Positions 35,731 to 45,401 of a DNA stretch of 64,000 nucleotides are shown piece by piece; position 1 is the first letter of the stretch, and each line of letters begins with the position of its first letter. This DNA comes from Pseudaminobacter soli (ex Zhang et al. 2022) (GTDB taxonomy: Bacteria; Pseudomonadota; Alphaproteobacteria; Rhizobiales; Rhizobiaceae). The notes under the pieces were generated by a model. That model was not told where the DNA came from. It worked only from the letters and a program-made list of their open reading frames with translations, and searched no databases. The stretch covers positions 186,001 through 250,000 of the forward strand of contig NZ_JABVCF010000009.1 of NCBI RefSeq assembly GCF_014595955.1, written 5' to 3'. Made by a program: the position numbers and the translations under genes.

Positions 35731-36203
35731 TCCTTGCCCTCCCAATTGCTGCGGAAGGATTTGAGCATGTTCGCCAGGCGCCGCGTCTCTTCCTCGCTGA
35801 CGCCGCCCAGTAGTTCGCCAATCCAGGCCTCGTGCGCAGCCGCCATCCTGCGGAACAGCGCGATGCCCTCCTCGGTGAGCCGCACCATGGACGTTCGACG
35901 GTCGCCGTTGCGCCGCGAGCGCGTGACCAGCCCGTCGGAAACCAGCCGGTCGACGATGCCGGTGATGTTGCCGTTCGAGACGAGAAGGAAGCGCGACAGA
36001 TCGCTCATCAGCATGCCTTCGGGCGCCCGGTAGAGTGCCGCCATCACGTCGAAGCGCGGCAGCGTGGTGTCGAAGTCGCGCTTCAGCCTTTCGCGCAGTT
36101 CCGCCTCGATGGTGCGCGAGGCGCGCAGCAGCCGGATCCAAAGGCGCAGGCGCTCCTTGCCGTCCTTCGAGATCTCGGGCGCGGAAAGCGGCGCGCTCAC
36201 CAT
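35727..36203 (-). CDS. MarR-family transcriptional regulator of the anthranilate operon
   Basis: A 158-residue MarR regulator. The winged helix region reads [48 protein letters not shown], with the [17 protein letters not shown] wing. MarR proteins in CoA-dependent aromatic pathways often repress until the aryl-CoA binds. It is coupled to both neighbours (overlaps of 7 and 4 bases), so it is made with the enzymes it may control. The 16-base palindrome upstream of abmA is a candidate binding site. Confidence 0.9.
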   Translation of the reverse strand: MVSAPLSAPEISKDGKERLRLWIRLLRASRTIEAELRERLKRDFDTTLPRFDVMAALYRAPEGMLMSDLSRFLLVSNGNITGIVDRLVSDGLVTRSRRNGDRRTSMVRLTEEGIALFRRMAAAHEAWIGELLGGVSEEETRRLANMLKSFRSNWEGKE

Positions 36204-36970
36204 GTCTCGCCTCCTGAAACTGAAATCGCCTGGCCTGTGACCGAGCGCGCCTGCTCGCCGCAGAGCCACAGCACGGTGGCTGCCACCTCGTCGGGCTGGA
36301 TGAACCGGCCTTGCGGATTGACGGCGGCAAGGTTTTCGCGCGCCGCTTCGGCGCTGCGCCCGGTCTTTTCGACGATGCGCGCGACCGACTCGTCGAGCAT
36401 GTCGGTCTCGACGAAGCCGGGGCAGACGGCGTTCACAGTCACGCCGCTCTTCGCCGTCTCGGCAGCGAGCGCTCGCATCAGGCCCACCACGCCGTGCTTG
36501 GCCGCCACATAGGCGGACACGTAGGGATAGCCTTTCAGCCCTGCCGTGGAGGCAATGAAGACGATGCGGCCCTTTTTCCGCGCCGTCATGCCGGAGAGCG
36601 CCGGCTTTACCGTCAGGAAAGCCCCGGTGAGATTGACGTCGAGCATCCGCCGCCATTCCGAGAGCGGCGTGCGATGGGCCGGTGCGCTGATGGCAGAGCC
36701 GGCATTGGCCACGACGATGTCGAACGGCCCGCGCTCGGCCTCCGCCTTCTCGTAGAGGCCTGACACTTGGTCCTCGTCGGTCACGTCCGCGGCGAGCGCG
36801 AAGATGCGGTCGGACTGCTCCGCCACTTCGGCAAGCTGCGCCTCGCGTCGCCCGCAGATGGTGACGTCCACGCCGGCGCCCGCGAGCGCCAGCGCGACAG
36901 CCTTGCCGACACCCGACCCGCCGCCGGTGACAAGCGCGTGGCGGAAGGGGATCATGGGAGCACCACTCAT
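36197..36970 (-). CDS. SDR-family oxidoreductase in the anthranilate operon
   Basis: A 257-residue classical SDR. The TGGGSGVG cofactor motif is near residue 15, NAGS is present, and the catalytic Tyr/Lys of YVAAKH follow. VTICGRR after the second strand (Arg) suggests NADP. The ATG at 36970 overlaps the AbmA stop by 4 bases. It probably reduces or oxidises a hydroxy CoA-ester intermediate; the exact step is unknown. Confidence 0.87.
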   Translation of the reverse strand: MSGAPMIPFRHALVTGGGSGVGKAVALALAGAGVDVTICGRREAQLAEVAEQSDRIFALAADVTDEDQVSGLYEKAEAERGPFDIVVANAGSAISAPAHRTPLSEWRRMLDVNLTGAFLTVKPALSGMTARKKGRIVFIASTAGLKGYPYVSAYVAAKHGVVGLMRALAAETAKSGVTVNAVCPGFVETDMLDESVARIVEKTGRSAEAARENLAAVNPQGRFIQPDEVAATVLWLCGEQARSVTGQAISVSGGETW

Positions 36971-39258
36971 ACCTTCAGCCCCATGGTCGCGTTGCGCTCG
37001 GCGAGCCGGTACATCTGGTCGCGGCCGCGCAGATAGGGATCGGGCCACTTCACCTCGCGGTCGTTGAGCGTGACCGCCGCGTGCAGCATCCAGTAGGGAT
37101 CGGAGAGGTGCGGGCGGGCTAGGCAGACGAGGTCGGCACGGCCCGCCATGAGGATGGAATTGACATGGTCCGGCTCATAGATGTTGCCCACTGCCATCGT
37201 CGCCATCCCGGTCTCGTTGCGGATGCGGTCGGAAAACGGCGTCTGGAACATGCGGCCATAGACGGGCCTTGCCTCGATCGTGGTCTGGCCCGCCGAGACG
37301 TCGCAGATGTCGACGCCGGCCGCCTGCAGCATGCGCGCGATCTCGACCGCATCGGCCGGCGTCACGCCTTCATCACCGACCCAGTCGTTGGCGGAGATGC
37401 GCACGGAGATCGGCTTCTCCACCGGCCAGACGGCGCGGATCGCGTGGAAGATCTCGAGGGGATAGCGGATCCGGTTCTCGAGCGACCCGCCATATTCGTC
37501 GGTGCGCCGATTGGTCAGCGGCGTGATGAAGGAGGAGAGCAGGTAGCCGTGCGCGGCATGGATCTCCAGCATGTCGAAGCCTGAGCGCTCCGCCATCTCG
37601 GCCGAGGCGACGAATTGCTCGCGCACCATGTCCATGTCGGCGCGTGTCATCGCGCGGGGCACTTGGTTGCGCGGCGACCAAGGTACGTCGGACACCGACA
37701 TGACCGGCCAGTTGCCCTCGGCAAGCGGCGCGTCGCCTTCCTCCCAGCCAAGTTGCGTTGAGCCCTTCGGGCCGGAGTGGCCGACCTGGGCGCAGATCTT
37801 CGCCTCGGTCTCGCGGTGCACGAAATCCACCAGCCGCTTCCAGGCCACCTCATGCTCGGGGGCATAGAAACCTGGGCAGCCCGGCGTAATGCGGCCTTCC
37901 GGGCTGACGCAGGTCATCTCGATGTAGACGAGCCCTGCACCGCCCTTGGCGCGTTCCGCGTAGTGGGAAAAGTGCCAGTCGGTCGGACAGCCGTCGATGG
38001 CCTTATACTGCGCCATCGGCGAGACCACGACGCGGTTCTTGAGCTTGAGCTCGCGCAATTGAAACGGCGCGAACATCGGCGCTCGCCTCACATTGCCGGC
38101 GCTGCCGGAGCGGCGGTGGAACCAGGCTTCGGCATCGCCCAGCCATTCGGGATCGCGCAACCTCAGGTTCTCGTGGCTGATGCGCTGCGAGCGGGTCAGC
38201 AGCGAATAATTGAACTGCACGGGATCGAGATGGAGATAGCGCTCGACCTCCTCGAACCATTCGAGCGAATTGCGCGCGGCCGACTGCAGCTTCAAGACCT
38301 CGGTGCGGCGCGCGCTCTCGTATTTGTCGAACGCAGCGGCCAGCGTCGGCTCGGAGTGCACGTAGTCAGCCAGCGCCACGGCGCTTTCCAGCGCGAGCTT
38401 GGTGCCCGAGCCGATCGAGAAATGCGCACTCGCCGCTGCATCGCCCATCAGCGCCAAATTCTTGTGCGACCAGCGTTCGCAAAGCACGCGCGGAAAGTTT
38501 AACCAGGCCGAACCGCGGAGGTGGTTCGCGTTCGACACCAAGGGATGGCCGCCGAGATGCTTGGCGAAGATCTTTTCGCAGGCGGCGATCGACTCTTCCT
38601 TGGTCATGTCGCCGAAGCCGAACTTGTCCCAGGTCTCCTGGCTGCATTCGACGATGAAGGTCGCAGTGTCGGGATCGAACTGGTAGGCGTGCGCCCACAC
38701 CCAGCCGTGCTCGGTCTCCTCGAAGATGAAGGTGAAGGCGTCGTCGAACTTCTGGTGCGTTCCTAGCCAGACGAACTTGCACTTGCGTACGTCAATGTCG
38801 GGCTTGAAGACCTCGGCAAAGGCGGCGCGCGAGCGCGAGTTCAACCCATCCGCCGCCACCACGAGGTCGTGGGTCTCCATGTACGGCCCGGGGTCCGGCG
38901 CCTCGGTCTCGAAGACGAGATTTATGCCGAGTTCGCGGGCGCGCCTCTGGAGGAGCAGCAGCAGCCGCTTGCGGCCGATGCCGCAGAAACCGTGGCCCGT
39001 TGAGACGGTGCGCACCCCCTTGTGGATGACGGCGATGTCGTCCCAATATGCGAAATAGCGCCGGATCCAGACCGCGCTGACGGGATCGTTCTTATGAAGG
39101 TTGTCGAGCGTCTCGGCCGACAGCACGACGCCCCAGCCGAAGGTATCGTCGGGCCGGTTGCGCTCGACCACGGTGATGTCGTGGGCGGAGTCGCGAAGCT
39201 TCATCGATATGGCGAAGTAGAGGCCGGCCGGGCCACCGCCGAGAACCGCTACCTTCAT
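36967..39258 (-). CDS. abmA: 2-aminobenzoyl-CoA monooxygenase/reductase-like bifunctional flavoprotein
   Basis: A 763-residue fusion. Residues 1-385 are a FAD monooxygenase: GGGPAG at 7-12, ADGLNSR at 136-142 and the [11 protein letters not shown] flavin block near 270-280. Residues 393-763 are an old-yellow-enzyme reductase: EIHAAHGYL at 565-573 and [12 protein letters not shown]. This order is that of 2-aminobenzoyl-CoA monooxygenase/reductase, which hydroxylates and then reduces the ring with oxygen and NAD(P)H. Salicylyl-CoA 5-hydroxylase is the alternative annotation; the nearby kynureninase and ligase favour the amino substrate. The start follows GAGGAGGAG and leads the operon. Confidence 0.9.
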   Translation of the reverse strand: MKVAVLGGGPAGLYFAISMKLRDSAHDITVVERNRPDDTFGWGVVLSAETLDNLHKNDPVSAVWIRRYFAYWDDIAVIHKGVRTVSTGHGFCGIGRKRLLLLLQRRARELGINLVFETEAPDPGPYMETHDLVVAADGLNSRSRAAFAEVFKPDIDVRKCKFVWLGTHQKFDDAFTFIFEETEHGWVWAHAYQFDPDTATFIVECSQETWDKFGFGDMTKEESIAACEKIFAKHLGGHPLVSNANHLRGSAWLNFPRVLCERWSHKNLALMGDAAASAHFSIGSGTKLALESAVALADYVHSEPTLAAAFDKYESARRTEVLKLQSAARNSLEWFEEVERYLHLDPVQFNYSLLTRSQRISHENLRLRDPEWLGDAEAWFHRRSGSAGNVRRAPMFAPFQLRELKLKNRVVVSPMAQYKAIDGCPTDWHFSHYAERAKGGAGLVYIEMTCVSPEGRITPGCPGFYAPEHEVAWKRLVDFVHRETEAKICAQVGHSGPKGSTQLGWEEGDAPLAEGNWPVMSVSDVPWSPRNQVPRAMTRADMDMVREQFVASAEMAERSGFDMLEIHAAHGYLLSSFITPLTNRRTDEYGGSLENRIRYPLEIFHAIRAVWPVEKPISVRISANDWVGDEGVTPADAVEIARMLQAAGVDICDVSAGQTTIEARPVYGRMFQTPFSDRIRNETGMATMAVGNIYEPDHVNSILMAGRADLVCLARPHLSDPYWMLHAAVTLNDREVKWPDPYLRGRDQMYRLAERNATMGLKV

Positions 39259-39306
39259 CGCGATCTCCTCCTCGCGTTCGATCCACTATCGCGCCGGACG
39301 ATGATT

Positions 39307-39322
39307 ATTTCAAGCTTGAAAT
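39307..39322. promoter_or_regulatory. 16-base perfect palindrome upstream of abmA, candidate MarR operator
   Basis: ATTTCAAGCTTGAAAT is a perfect palindrome 49 bases upstream of the abmA start. On the minus strand its right half supplies TTGAAA as a -35, with a possible GATAGT -10 17-18 bases on. A repressor here would block the promoter. The MarR gene in the operon is the obvious candidate. Confidence 0.6.
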
Positions 39323-39355
39323 TTCAGGATTGAAGCGTTTTGTCTCACATGCTCC

Positions 39356-39482
39356 GAGGTGCGTCCTTCGAGGCTCGGCCCGCCGAGTCACAGATTTACC
39401 GTATCGAAGCAGTGCGGGCCCGCATCGCGGCGAAAAAAATCGGGAAAAAGCATAGCGGGGCGAGCCTCGAAGGACGCACCTC
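39356..39482. repeat. Inverted repeat with exact 22-base arms between abmA and the importer
   Basis: Arms at 39356-39377 and 39461-39482 are exact inverted copies of 22 bases, built around GTGCGTCCTTCGAGGCTCG. Similar arms occur at 43.5-43.7 kb, so it is a second dispersed repeat family. The 39483-39496 gap to the importer ATPase stop holds nothing else. Confidence 0.8.
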
Positions 39483-39496
39483 GCTCCTGCAGCACC

Positions 39497-40330
39497 TTAC
39501 CCCCTTCTCCCGACAGACACTGCCCCAAGCCACTCCGGATCGACCTCCGGCAGCGGGATCGCCGCGATCAGTTCCCGCGTATAGGCATGGGCCGGACCAT
39601 CGAAGATCGCCTCGGTCGGTCCGGCCTCGACGATCTCTCCCTGCCGCATCACGATGACCTGCCGGCATAGCCTCCGGATCACCGAGAGGTCATGGCTGAT
39701 GAAGGCGACGGTCAGGCCCATCTCGTCCGCCAGTCTTTCCAACAGCGTGAGGATCTGCGCCTGGGTGGAGACGTCGAGGCCCGAGACGATCTCGTCGGCC
39801 AGCACGAATTTCGGCTCGAGCGCCAGTGCTCGCGCTATGCCGACGCGCTGGCGCTGGCCTCCCGACAGTTCGTGGCGATAACGGCTCGCAAAACTCGCCG
39901 GCAGGCCGACCCGCTTCAGCGCCTCGGCGACCCTGTCACGAAGATTGTCGCCCATCCCGTTCTGCTTCAGCGGCGCGGCGATGATCGCACCGATGGTGCG
40001 GCGCGGATTGAGCGACGACATCGGGTCCTGAAAGATCATCTGCAGGTCGCGCCGCAGCGGCCTCAGTTCCGCCTCGGCAAGATGCGTGATGTCGCGGTCC
40101 TCGAAGACGACGCTTCCGCCGGTGGGTTCGATCAGACGCACCAGCGCGCGCCCGAGCGTCGACTTCCCGGAGCCGGACTCGCCGACGATACCGGTGACGG
40201 AGCGCGCCGGCAGGTCGAAATCAAAACCCTTCAGGATCTCGGCCAGGGGCGCGCGGCCGAACAACGGCTTGCGCGTCATGTCCGGCAGCGCGACCTTCAG
40301 CCCGCGCACGCGGAAGAGGGCGTCAGCCAT
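39497..40330 (-). CDS. Dipeptide/oligopeptide ABC importer ATP-binding protein, DppF-like
   Basis: A 277-residue ABC ATPase of the Dpp/Opp F group. Walker A GESGSGKST, signature LSGGQRQRVGIARAL and Walker B FVLADEIVSGLDVS are visible. The Walker B Asp-Glu pair here is ADE. The ATG at 40330 overlaps the DppD stop by 8 bases. It drives uptake through the DppB/DppC permeases; with the anthranilate operon downstream, an aromatic peptide or amine is a possible ligand. Confidence 0.9.
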   Translation of the reverse strand: MADALFRVRGLKVALPDMTRKPLFGRAPLAEILKGFDFDLPARSVTGIVGESGSGKSTLGRALVRLIEPTGGSVVFEDRDITHLAEAELRPLRRDLQMIFQDPMSSLNPRRTIGAIIAAPLKQNGMGDNLRDRVAEALKRVGLPASFASRYRHELSGGQRQRVGIARALALEPKFVLADEIVSGLDVSTQAQILTLLERLADEMGLTVAFISHDLSVIRRLCRQVIVMRQGEIVEAGPTEAIFDGPAHAYTRELIAAIPLPEVDPEWLGAVSVGRRG

Positions 40331-41201
40331 GCGGCGCTCTCCAGTCCCGGTCGGCGGCCGCGATCTCCTCGGCAAGCCCGGCCAGGACGGCATCATCGAC
40401 AGGCTTCAGGGATGCGAGCGGATCGGTGTAGCGCGGCGTCGCGGCCATCAGAGCGCGTGTGTACGGGTGACGCGGCGCGGCGAACAGCGCGGCCGTGTCC
40501 GCCTCCTCCGCGACCTTGCCAGCATAGAGCACCGTCACCTTCTGGCTGATCTTGGCGACCACGCCGAGATCATGCGTGACGAACAGGATCGCCGTGCCAT
40601 GCTCCCGCTGCAAGGCGGCGATCAGCCTGAGGATCTGCTTCTGGACCGTGACGTCGAGCGCCGTGGTCGGCTCGTCGGCGACGATCAGCCGGGGCTCGGC
40701 GGCGAAGGCAGCGGCGATCAGCACGCGCTGCCGCATGCCGCCCGAAAGCTCATGCGGATAGGCGCGCAGGACCCGCTCCGCATCGCGGATCTGCACCTCG
40801 TCCAGCAGCTGGCGCACGCGCGCGTCCGCCTTGGCTGCGTCCCAGCCGAGAATCTTCGTCAGCCGGTCGGTCATCTGCGGCCCGATCCGGCGCGATGGGT
40901 TGAGCGCCGTCAGCGGGTCCTGGGGGATCAGCGCGGTGCGGGCTCCGATGAGGGTGCGGCGCTGTTTGGGAGACAAACCACCAAGCTCGGTGCCCTCGAT
41001 GGCGATCCGGCCCTCGGCTACCCGCACGCTCGGCGGCAGCACGCCAAGCACCGCCTTGCCGATCATGCTCTTGCCTGCGCCGCTCTCGCCGACCAGCGCC
41101 CGCACCTCGCCGGGATGAACGGCGAGTGAGACCGAACGCAGGACGCGCAGGCCGTTCGGCAGGGTGGCGCTGAGGTTGGAAATTTCGAGGGCGGGAGTCA
41201 T
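40323..41201 (-). CDS. Dipeptide/oligopeptide ABC importer ATP-binding protein, DppD-like
   Basis: A 292-residue ABC ATPase of the DppD group. Walker A GESGAGKS, signature LSGGMRQRVLIAAAF and Walker B IVADEPTTALD are present. The C-terminal RHPYTRAL region is typical of the family. The ATG at 41201 is the first sensible start; the longer frame extends into the repeat region upstream. It pairs with DppF. Confidence 0.9.
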   Translation of the reverse strand: MTPALEISNLSATLPNGLRVLRSVSLAVHPGEVRALVGESGAGKSMIGKAVLGVLPPSVRVAEGRIAIEGTELGGLSPKQRRTLIGARTALIPQDPLTALNPSRRIGPQMTDRLTKILGWDAAKADARVRQLLDEVQIRDAERVLRAYPHELSGGMRQRVLIAAAFAAEPRLIVADEPTTALDVTVQKQILRLIAALQREHGTAILFVTHDLGVVAKISQKVTVLYAGKVAEEADTAALFAAPRHPYTRALMAATPRYTDPLASLKPVDDAVLAGLAEEIAAADRDWRAPHG

Positions 41202-41324
41202 GGAACCTGCCAGCCCTTTCCGTCGCCATAGGCGGTCGTCAATTGTGCCTGTAGGCGAGGAATATCCATTCCGATAAGTGGCTGCTTTGCCGGTCTGAGT
41301 TCTGCCTCTGCTTTGTTTCCTCGA

Positions 41325-41517
41325 CTCCGAGGCATGGATTCCCGACACTCTCCGCTTCGCTTCGCTCGCTCACGAAGTCGGGAATGACGATTCCCATGTT
41401 CCGCTTCAGCTAGTCGCCGAGGTTGGTGATTAGCTGTGAGGCCGGTGAGGGTCGTCATTCCCGACCTCGTGAGCGAGCGAAGCGAAGCGGGAAGTGTCGG
41501 GAATCCATGCCTCGGAG
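41325..41517. repeat. Large inverted repeat with 64-base arms between dppC and dppD
   Basis: Arms at 41325-41388 and 41454-41517 are inverted copies of 64 bases with about three mismatches, built around GAGGCATGGATTCCCGACA and CTTCGCTTCGCTCGCTCACGA. It fills most of the 409-base gap between dppC and dppD. The rest of that gap (41202-41324 and 41518-41610) holds no gene. The element could fold into a strong hairpin in the operon message. Confidence 0.85.
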
Positions 41518-41610
41518 GTGACGACACCAGAGCCGGTGTAGAACTTGGCAGTTTGCGGGGGCTCCAACGGAAGACCGCCGCAGGCTGCGGAAGGGGCGCA
41601 ACGCAACCAC

Positions 41611-42459
41611 TCATCTCAGCACCGGATCGAAACGCGCCTTCAGCCCCTCGCCGAACTGGCTGAAGGAAAGCACGGTGAGGAACAGCGTGACCAGCGGAAA
41701 GACCAGCACCCACCATGCCTGGTGGATCGAGAGCCGGCCCTCGGCGATGATGCCGCCCCAGGTAGGGTCGTCGGTCGAGATCGACAGGTTCACGAAGGAC
41801 AGAATCGCCTCGACGATGACGGCGATGCCCATCTCCAGTGAAAGCAGCGCCACGATCGAGGGAAGCACATTGGGCAGCACTTCGCGCAGCATGATGTCGA
41901 AGCGGCCGAAGCCGGCGATACGGGCGTTCTCGACATAATCCATGCGCGACTGCGACATGGCCTCGGCGCGCACGACACGGCAGAAGCGCGTCCAGTCGAT
42001 TACCGCTATCGCAACGATCACCGAGGTCAATCCGGTGCCGAGCACCGCTACGAGCAGGATGGCGAACAGCACCGGCGGAAACGCCATCCAGATGTCGACG
42101 ATGCGCGAGACGATGCGGTCGGCCCAGCCGCGATAGTAGCCGGCGATCAGGCCAAGCGCCGAGCCAACCAGGCAGGCCGCAGTGGCTGCAGCAAAGGCTA
42201 CGGAGAAAGCGATGCGTCCTCCGTAGATGATGCGCGAAAAGAGGTCGCGGCCAAGACTGTCGGTTCCGAGCCAGAAACCCGGCTCCGCCCCCTGCATCCA
42301 GAAGGGCGGGAGACGCTCGTAGAGAAGGTCCTGGGCCAGCGGGTCCTGCGGCGACACCAGCGGGGCGAACACCGCCGCGAGCAGGATAAGCAGCAGCCAT
42401 CCTCCCGAGAGCCAGAGCCGCGCATTCCATGCACGCGGCAGCGCGCGCGTCTCAGCCAT
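41611..42459 (-). CDS. Dipeptide/oligopeptide ABC importer permease, DppC-like
   Basis: A 282-residue permease with about six helices, the first near 13-32 (LWLSGGWLLLILLAAVFAPL). GTDSLGRDLFSRIIYGGRIAFSV and the EAA-like block YVENARIAGFGRFDIMLREVLPN are typical of DppC. It overlaps the DppB stop by 8 bases. It forms the channel with DppB. Confidence 0.9.
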   Translation of the reverse strand: MAETRALPRAWNARLWLSGGWLLLILLAAVFAPLVSPQDPLAQDLLYERLPPFWMQGAEPGFWLGTDSLGRDLFSRIIYGGRIAFSVAFAAATAACLVGSALGLIAGYYRGWADRIVSRIVDIWMAFPPVLFAILLVAVLGTGLTSVIVAIAVIDWTRFCRVVRAEAMSQSRMDYVENARIAGFGRFDIMLREVLPNVLPSIVALLSLEMGIAVIVEAILSFVNLSISTDDPTWGGIIAEGRLSIHQAWWVLVFPLVTLFLTVLSFSQFGEGLKARFDPVLR

Positions 42460-43459
42460 GACGGAGTCGCGGGTTGAGCAGCGCGTAGGTCATGTCGACC
42501 GCCAGGTTGATGAGCACGAAGATGAGCGCAAAGACCAGCACGATGCCCTGGATCAGCGGCAGATCACGATTGATCACCGCGTCAATCGCCATGTTGCCGA
42601 GCCCTTCGTAAGAGAACAGTCGCTCTACGATGACGGTGCCGCCGATGAGGAAGGTGAACTGCACGCCGACCAGCGTCAGCGTCGGCAGCGCGGCGTTCTT
42701 CAGCGCCTCGCGCAGGATCACCTGCGTCTCGGAAAACCCCTTCACCCGCGCCAGGACGACATAGTCGAGAGACAACAGTTCCTTCAGCGACTGCTTGAGC
42801 AGTTGCGCGATGATGGCTGCCAGCGGCAGGGCAAGCGCCAGCGCCGGCATGAACATGTGGCCGATCAGGTCTTTGGTGAGGTCGAAGCGCAGCCTGAGGA
42901 TGCTCTCGATAAGGTAGAATTGCGTGACGAAGGGCAGTTCGAGCTGGGGCGAGACCCGGCCGGAAATTTCGAAAACCGGCATCAGCACGCCGAAAATCAG
43001 GATGAGCACCAGCCCCCAGAGGAAGTCGGGAATGGACAGCGCCGCGCCGTTGGCTACGTCGATGCCGGCCTCCACCGCGGTGCCCCTCTCCCGGGCGCCG
43101 ATGATCGCCAGCGGCAGGCCGATCGCAAGCGCCAGAAGCAGCGCCATGATTGACAGTTCGAGCGTTGCCGGAAGCCGGTTCATGACCAGTCCGAGCACGT
43201 CCTGCCTGAGCGAAATCGACATGCCGAAGTCGCCCCGCAGAACACCGGCGAGCCAGATGAAGAACTGCTCGATGAGCGACTTGTCCAGCCCGTAGAGCGC
43301 CCTCAATCGAGCGATATCTGCATCGCTCGCGCCCGGCGGCAGCATCATGGCGATCGGATCGCCCGGCGCGATGCGGATGACCACGAACACCACCACCGCC
43401 ACGCCGAACAGCGTGACGGCCATGGTGAACAGGCGGATGAGCAGGCACTGGAGGATCAT
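42452..43459 (-). CDS. Dipeptide/oligopeptide ABC importer permease, DppB-like
   Basis: A 335-residue permease. The N-terminal helix (LFTMAVTLFGVAVVVFVVIRIAPGDP) and the EAA block KGFSETQVILREALKNAALPT are present. The ATG at 43459 is preferred; a TTG at 43483 lies in the repeat arm and would add eight residues. The weak ribosome site at the ATG leaves this open. It precedes DppC. Confidence 0.88.
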   Translation of the reverse strand: MILQCLLIRLFTMAVTLFGVAVVVFVVIRIAPGDPIAMMLPPGASDADIARLRALYGLDKSLIEQFFIWLAGVLRGDFGMSISLRQDVLGLVMNRLPATLELSIMALLLALAIGLPLAIIGARERGTAVEAGIDVANGAALSIPDFLWGLVLILIFGVLMPVFEISGRVSPQLELPFVTQFYLIESILRLRFDLTKDLIGHMFMPALALALPLAAIIAQLLKQSLKELLSLDYVVLARVKGFSETQVILREALKNAALPTLTLVGVQFTFLIGGTVIVERLFSYEGLGNMAIDAVINRDLPLIQGIVLVFALIFVLINLAVDMTYALLNPRLRHG

Positions 43460-43484
43460 TTTGTTCGGGCCAAGTTGCGGCAAG

Positions 43485-43740
43485 GTGCATCCTTCGAGGC
43501 TCGCCCATCAAGGCAGGCGACCTCTCATTCAAGGTTGTGCGGGCTCGCACCTCAGGATGAGGACCGGCGCGCCTGCAAGGCTAACCGGCGACGCTGAACC
43601 CGAGATGCCGAACCTCCGGGACTAGATGCAGGGCCTCAAAGATGAAGGCATTTGGCACAAACGTTCCTCATCCTGAGGTGCGACCCTGAGCGCGAGCGAC
43701 CAAGTCGCGAGCAGTCGAAGGCGAGCCTCGAAGGACGCAC
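43485..43740. repeat. Nested inverted repeats between dppA and dppB
   Basis: Outer arms 43485-43505 and 43720-43740 (21 bases, one mismatch) belong to the CCTTCGAGGCTCGCC family. Inner arms 43546-43563 and 43665-43682 are exact 18-base inverted copies around CACCTCAGGATGAGGA. The element fills the dppA-dppB gap, where binding-protein and permease messages usually diverge in level. Confidence 0.8.
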
Positions 43741-43786
43741 GCCAATGCCGCGCGCCCTTACAGAACGCGCAGCATCGGCGATTTCC

Positions 43787-45316
43787 TCACGCCGGCGTCA
43801 TCAGCGCGGGCAGCAGCGCGCCGGAGACATGCGGCACCACCTTCACGCTCTTTGAATGCACGATCGGCTGCGCATACTGGATGAGCGGGATGACATAGGC
43901 GTTGTCGGCGATCAGCTTGGACACCGCCTTCCAGCCGGCGATGCGCTTGGCCTCGTCGGGTTCGCCCCACAGCGGATTGATCGCGTCGATGACGTCCTGA
44001 CCGTCCCAGACCGAGTGCGGGCTCGGCCCATACATGGCGAAGCCGGTCGAGGTGGTCGGATCGCCGATCGCGTTGCCCCAGTTGTAGAAGGCGGCGGGCG
44101 CGAGCTTGTCGGCGGCCCGCAGTTCGTAGTGCTTGGCGATCTCGTAGACCTCGATGTTGGCCTCGATGCCGACTTTGCGCCACATGCCGACGATCGCCTG
44201 GATCATCTCGTAGTCCTTGGGCTTGAAGCCCTTGGTGGTCTGGATCGTGAACTTGACCGGATTGTCGGTCGAGTAGCCGGACGCCGCGAGCAGCTCCTTG
44301 GCCTTTTCCGGATTGTATTCGACCTTGATCGACGGATCGAATGCCGCGTATTCGGGAGTCTCAAGCGTATTGAGCGGCAGGCCGTAGCCGCGCAGCAGCC
44401 GGTCGACGAGGAGCTTCTTGTCGATGGAGATCGCCGCCGCCATGCGCACGTTGTTGTCGAGCATCACGTCGATGTCGTTCAGGAAGATCATGCCGATATC
44501 GGAGATGTTCGTCACCGAACCGGTCAGTCCGTCCTTGGCGATCAGGCGGTCGTATTCCTCGTAGGGCACTTCGAGCGTCACCTGCGAGGAGCCGGACTCG
44601 ATCTCCGCGACACGGCTCGCCGCATCGGGCACGAACTTGATCGTGACGTTCTCGAAAGCCGGCTTGCCGCCCCAGTAGTTCGGGTTGGCCTTCAACCGCA
44701 GGAAGGCGTTGCGCTCGAACTTCTCGACCATGTACGGGCCCGTGCCGATCGGCTTGGCCTCGAAACCCTCCGCCCCGACCTTCTCGAAATAGGCCTTCGG
44801 CATCACGTAGCCGGTGAGGAACGACATCCATTTGAAATAGACCGGATCGAACTGGACGACGTCGCCGGTGATCTTGTTGCCGTCGATCTTGAAGTTGTTG
44901 ACGTTCTTCCAGACGAACTGGATCGGGTTGCCGGTTTCCTCCTTGCCGGCCCGCTCCAGCGACCAGACGATGTCCTCGGGCGTGAACGGCGAGCCGTCGT
45001 GCCAGGTGACGCCTTCGCGCACCACCATCATCACCTTGGTGCGGTCCTCGTTCCACCCCCACTGGGTCAGCAGGCCGGGACCGAAGGAAAGATCCGGCGC
45101 CTGCGGGATGAACTGGTCGAACACCGACTGGTAGATGCCCTGGATGGTCGGGTTCACCGCCGACGGACCGGTCGTGGGATCCCACGATGGCAGATTGACG
45201 TTGTAGGCGATGGTGAGTTCGTTCGCCTGGGCTCTCGCCAGGCTTGGCATGCCGATGGCCGCCACGCCGAGCGCGGATGCGCCGTAGCCCATGAGTTGAC
45301 GTCTGTTGATCGTCAT
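43787..45316 (-). CDS. Dipeptide/oligopeptide ABC importer substrate-binding protein, DppA-like
   Basis: A 509-residue periplasmic binding protein of the SBP_bac_5 family. A twin-arginine-like signal (NRRQLMGYGASALG) with cleavage after ARAQ near residue 30 is visible. The family blocks VREGVTWHDGSPFTPEDIVWSL and GTGPYMVEKFERN follow. It captures a peptide-like solute for the DppBCDF set downstream. Its gene lies 85 bases after the phytoene-desaturase-like flavoprotein gene, so both may share a promoter at 47.0 kb. Confidence 0.9.
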   Translation of the reverse strand: MTINRRQLMGYGASALGVAAIGMPSLARAQANELTIAYNVNLPSWDPTTGPSAVNPTIQGIYQSVFDQFIPQAPDLSFGPGLLTQWGWNEDRTKVMMVVREGVTWHDGSPFTPEDIVWSLERAGKEETGNPIQFVWKNVNNFKIDGNKITGDVVQFDPVYFKWMSFLTGYVMPKAYFEKVGAEGFEAKPIGTGPYMVEKFERNAFLRLKANPNYWGGKPAFENVTIKFVPDAASRVAEIESGSSQVTLEVPYEEYDRLIAKDGLTGSVTNISDIGMIFLNDIDVMLDNNVRMAAAISIDKKLLVDRLLRGYGLPLNTLETPEYAAFDPSIKVEYNPEKAKELLAASGYSTDNPVKFTIQTTKGFKPKDYEMIQAIVGMWRKVGIEANIEVYEIAKHYELRAADKLAPAAFYNWGNAIGDPTTSTGFAMYGPSPHSVWDGQDVIDAINPLWGEPDEAKRIAGWKAVSKLIADNAYVIPLIQYAQPIVHSKSVKVVPHVSGALLPALMTPA

Positions 45317-45401
45317 TGTCGTTCCCCTTCTGGTTGTCCCGACCCCGGTTGTTCCGGGTGTATTTGCTTGGTCGCAGCCCTCCAGCTACGAGAATAGATT
45401 G

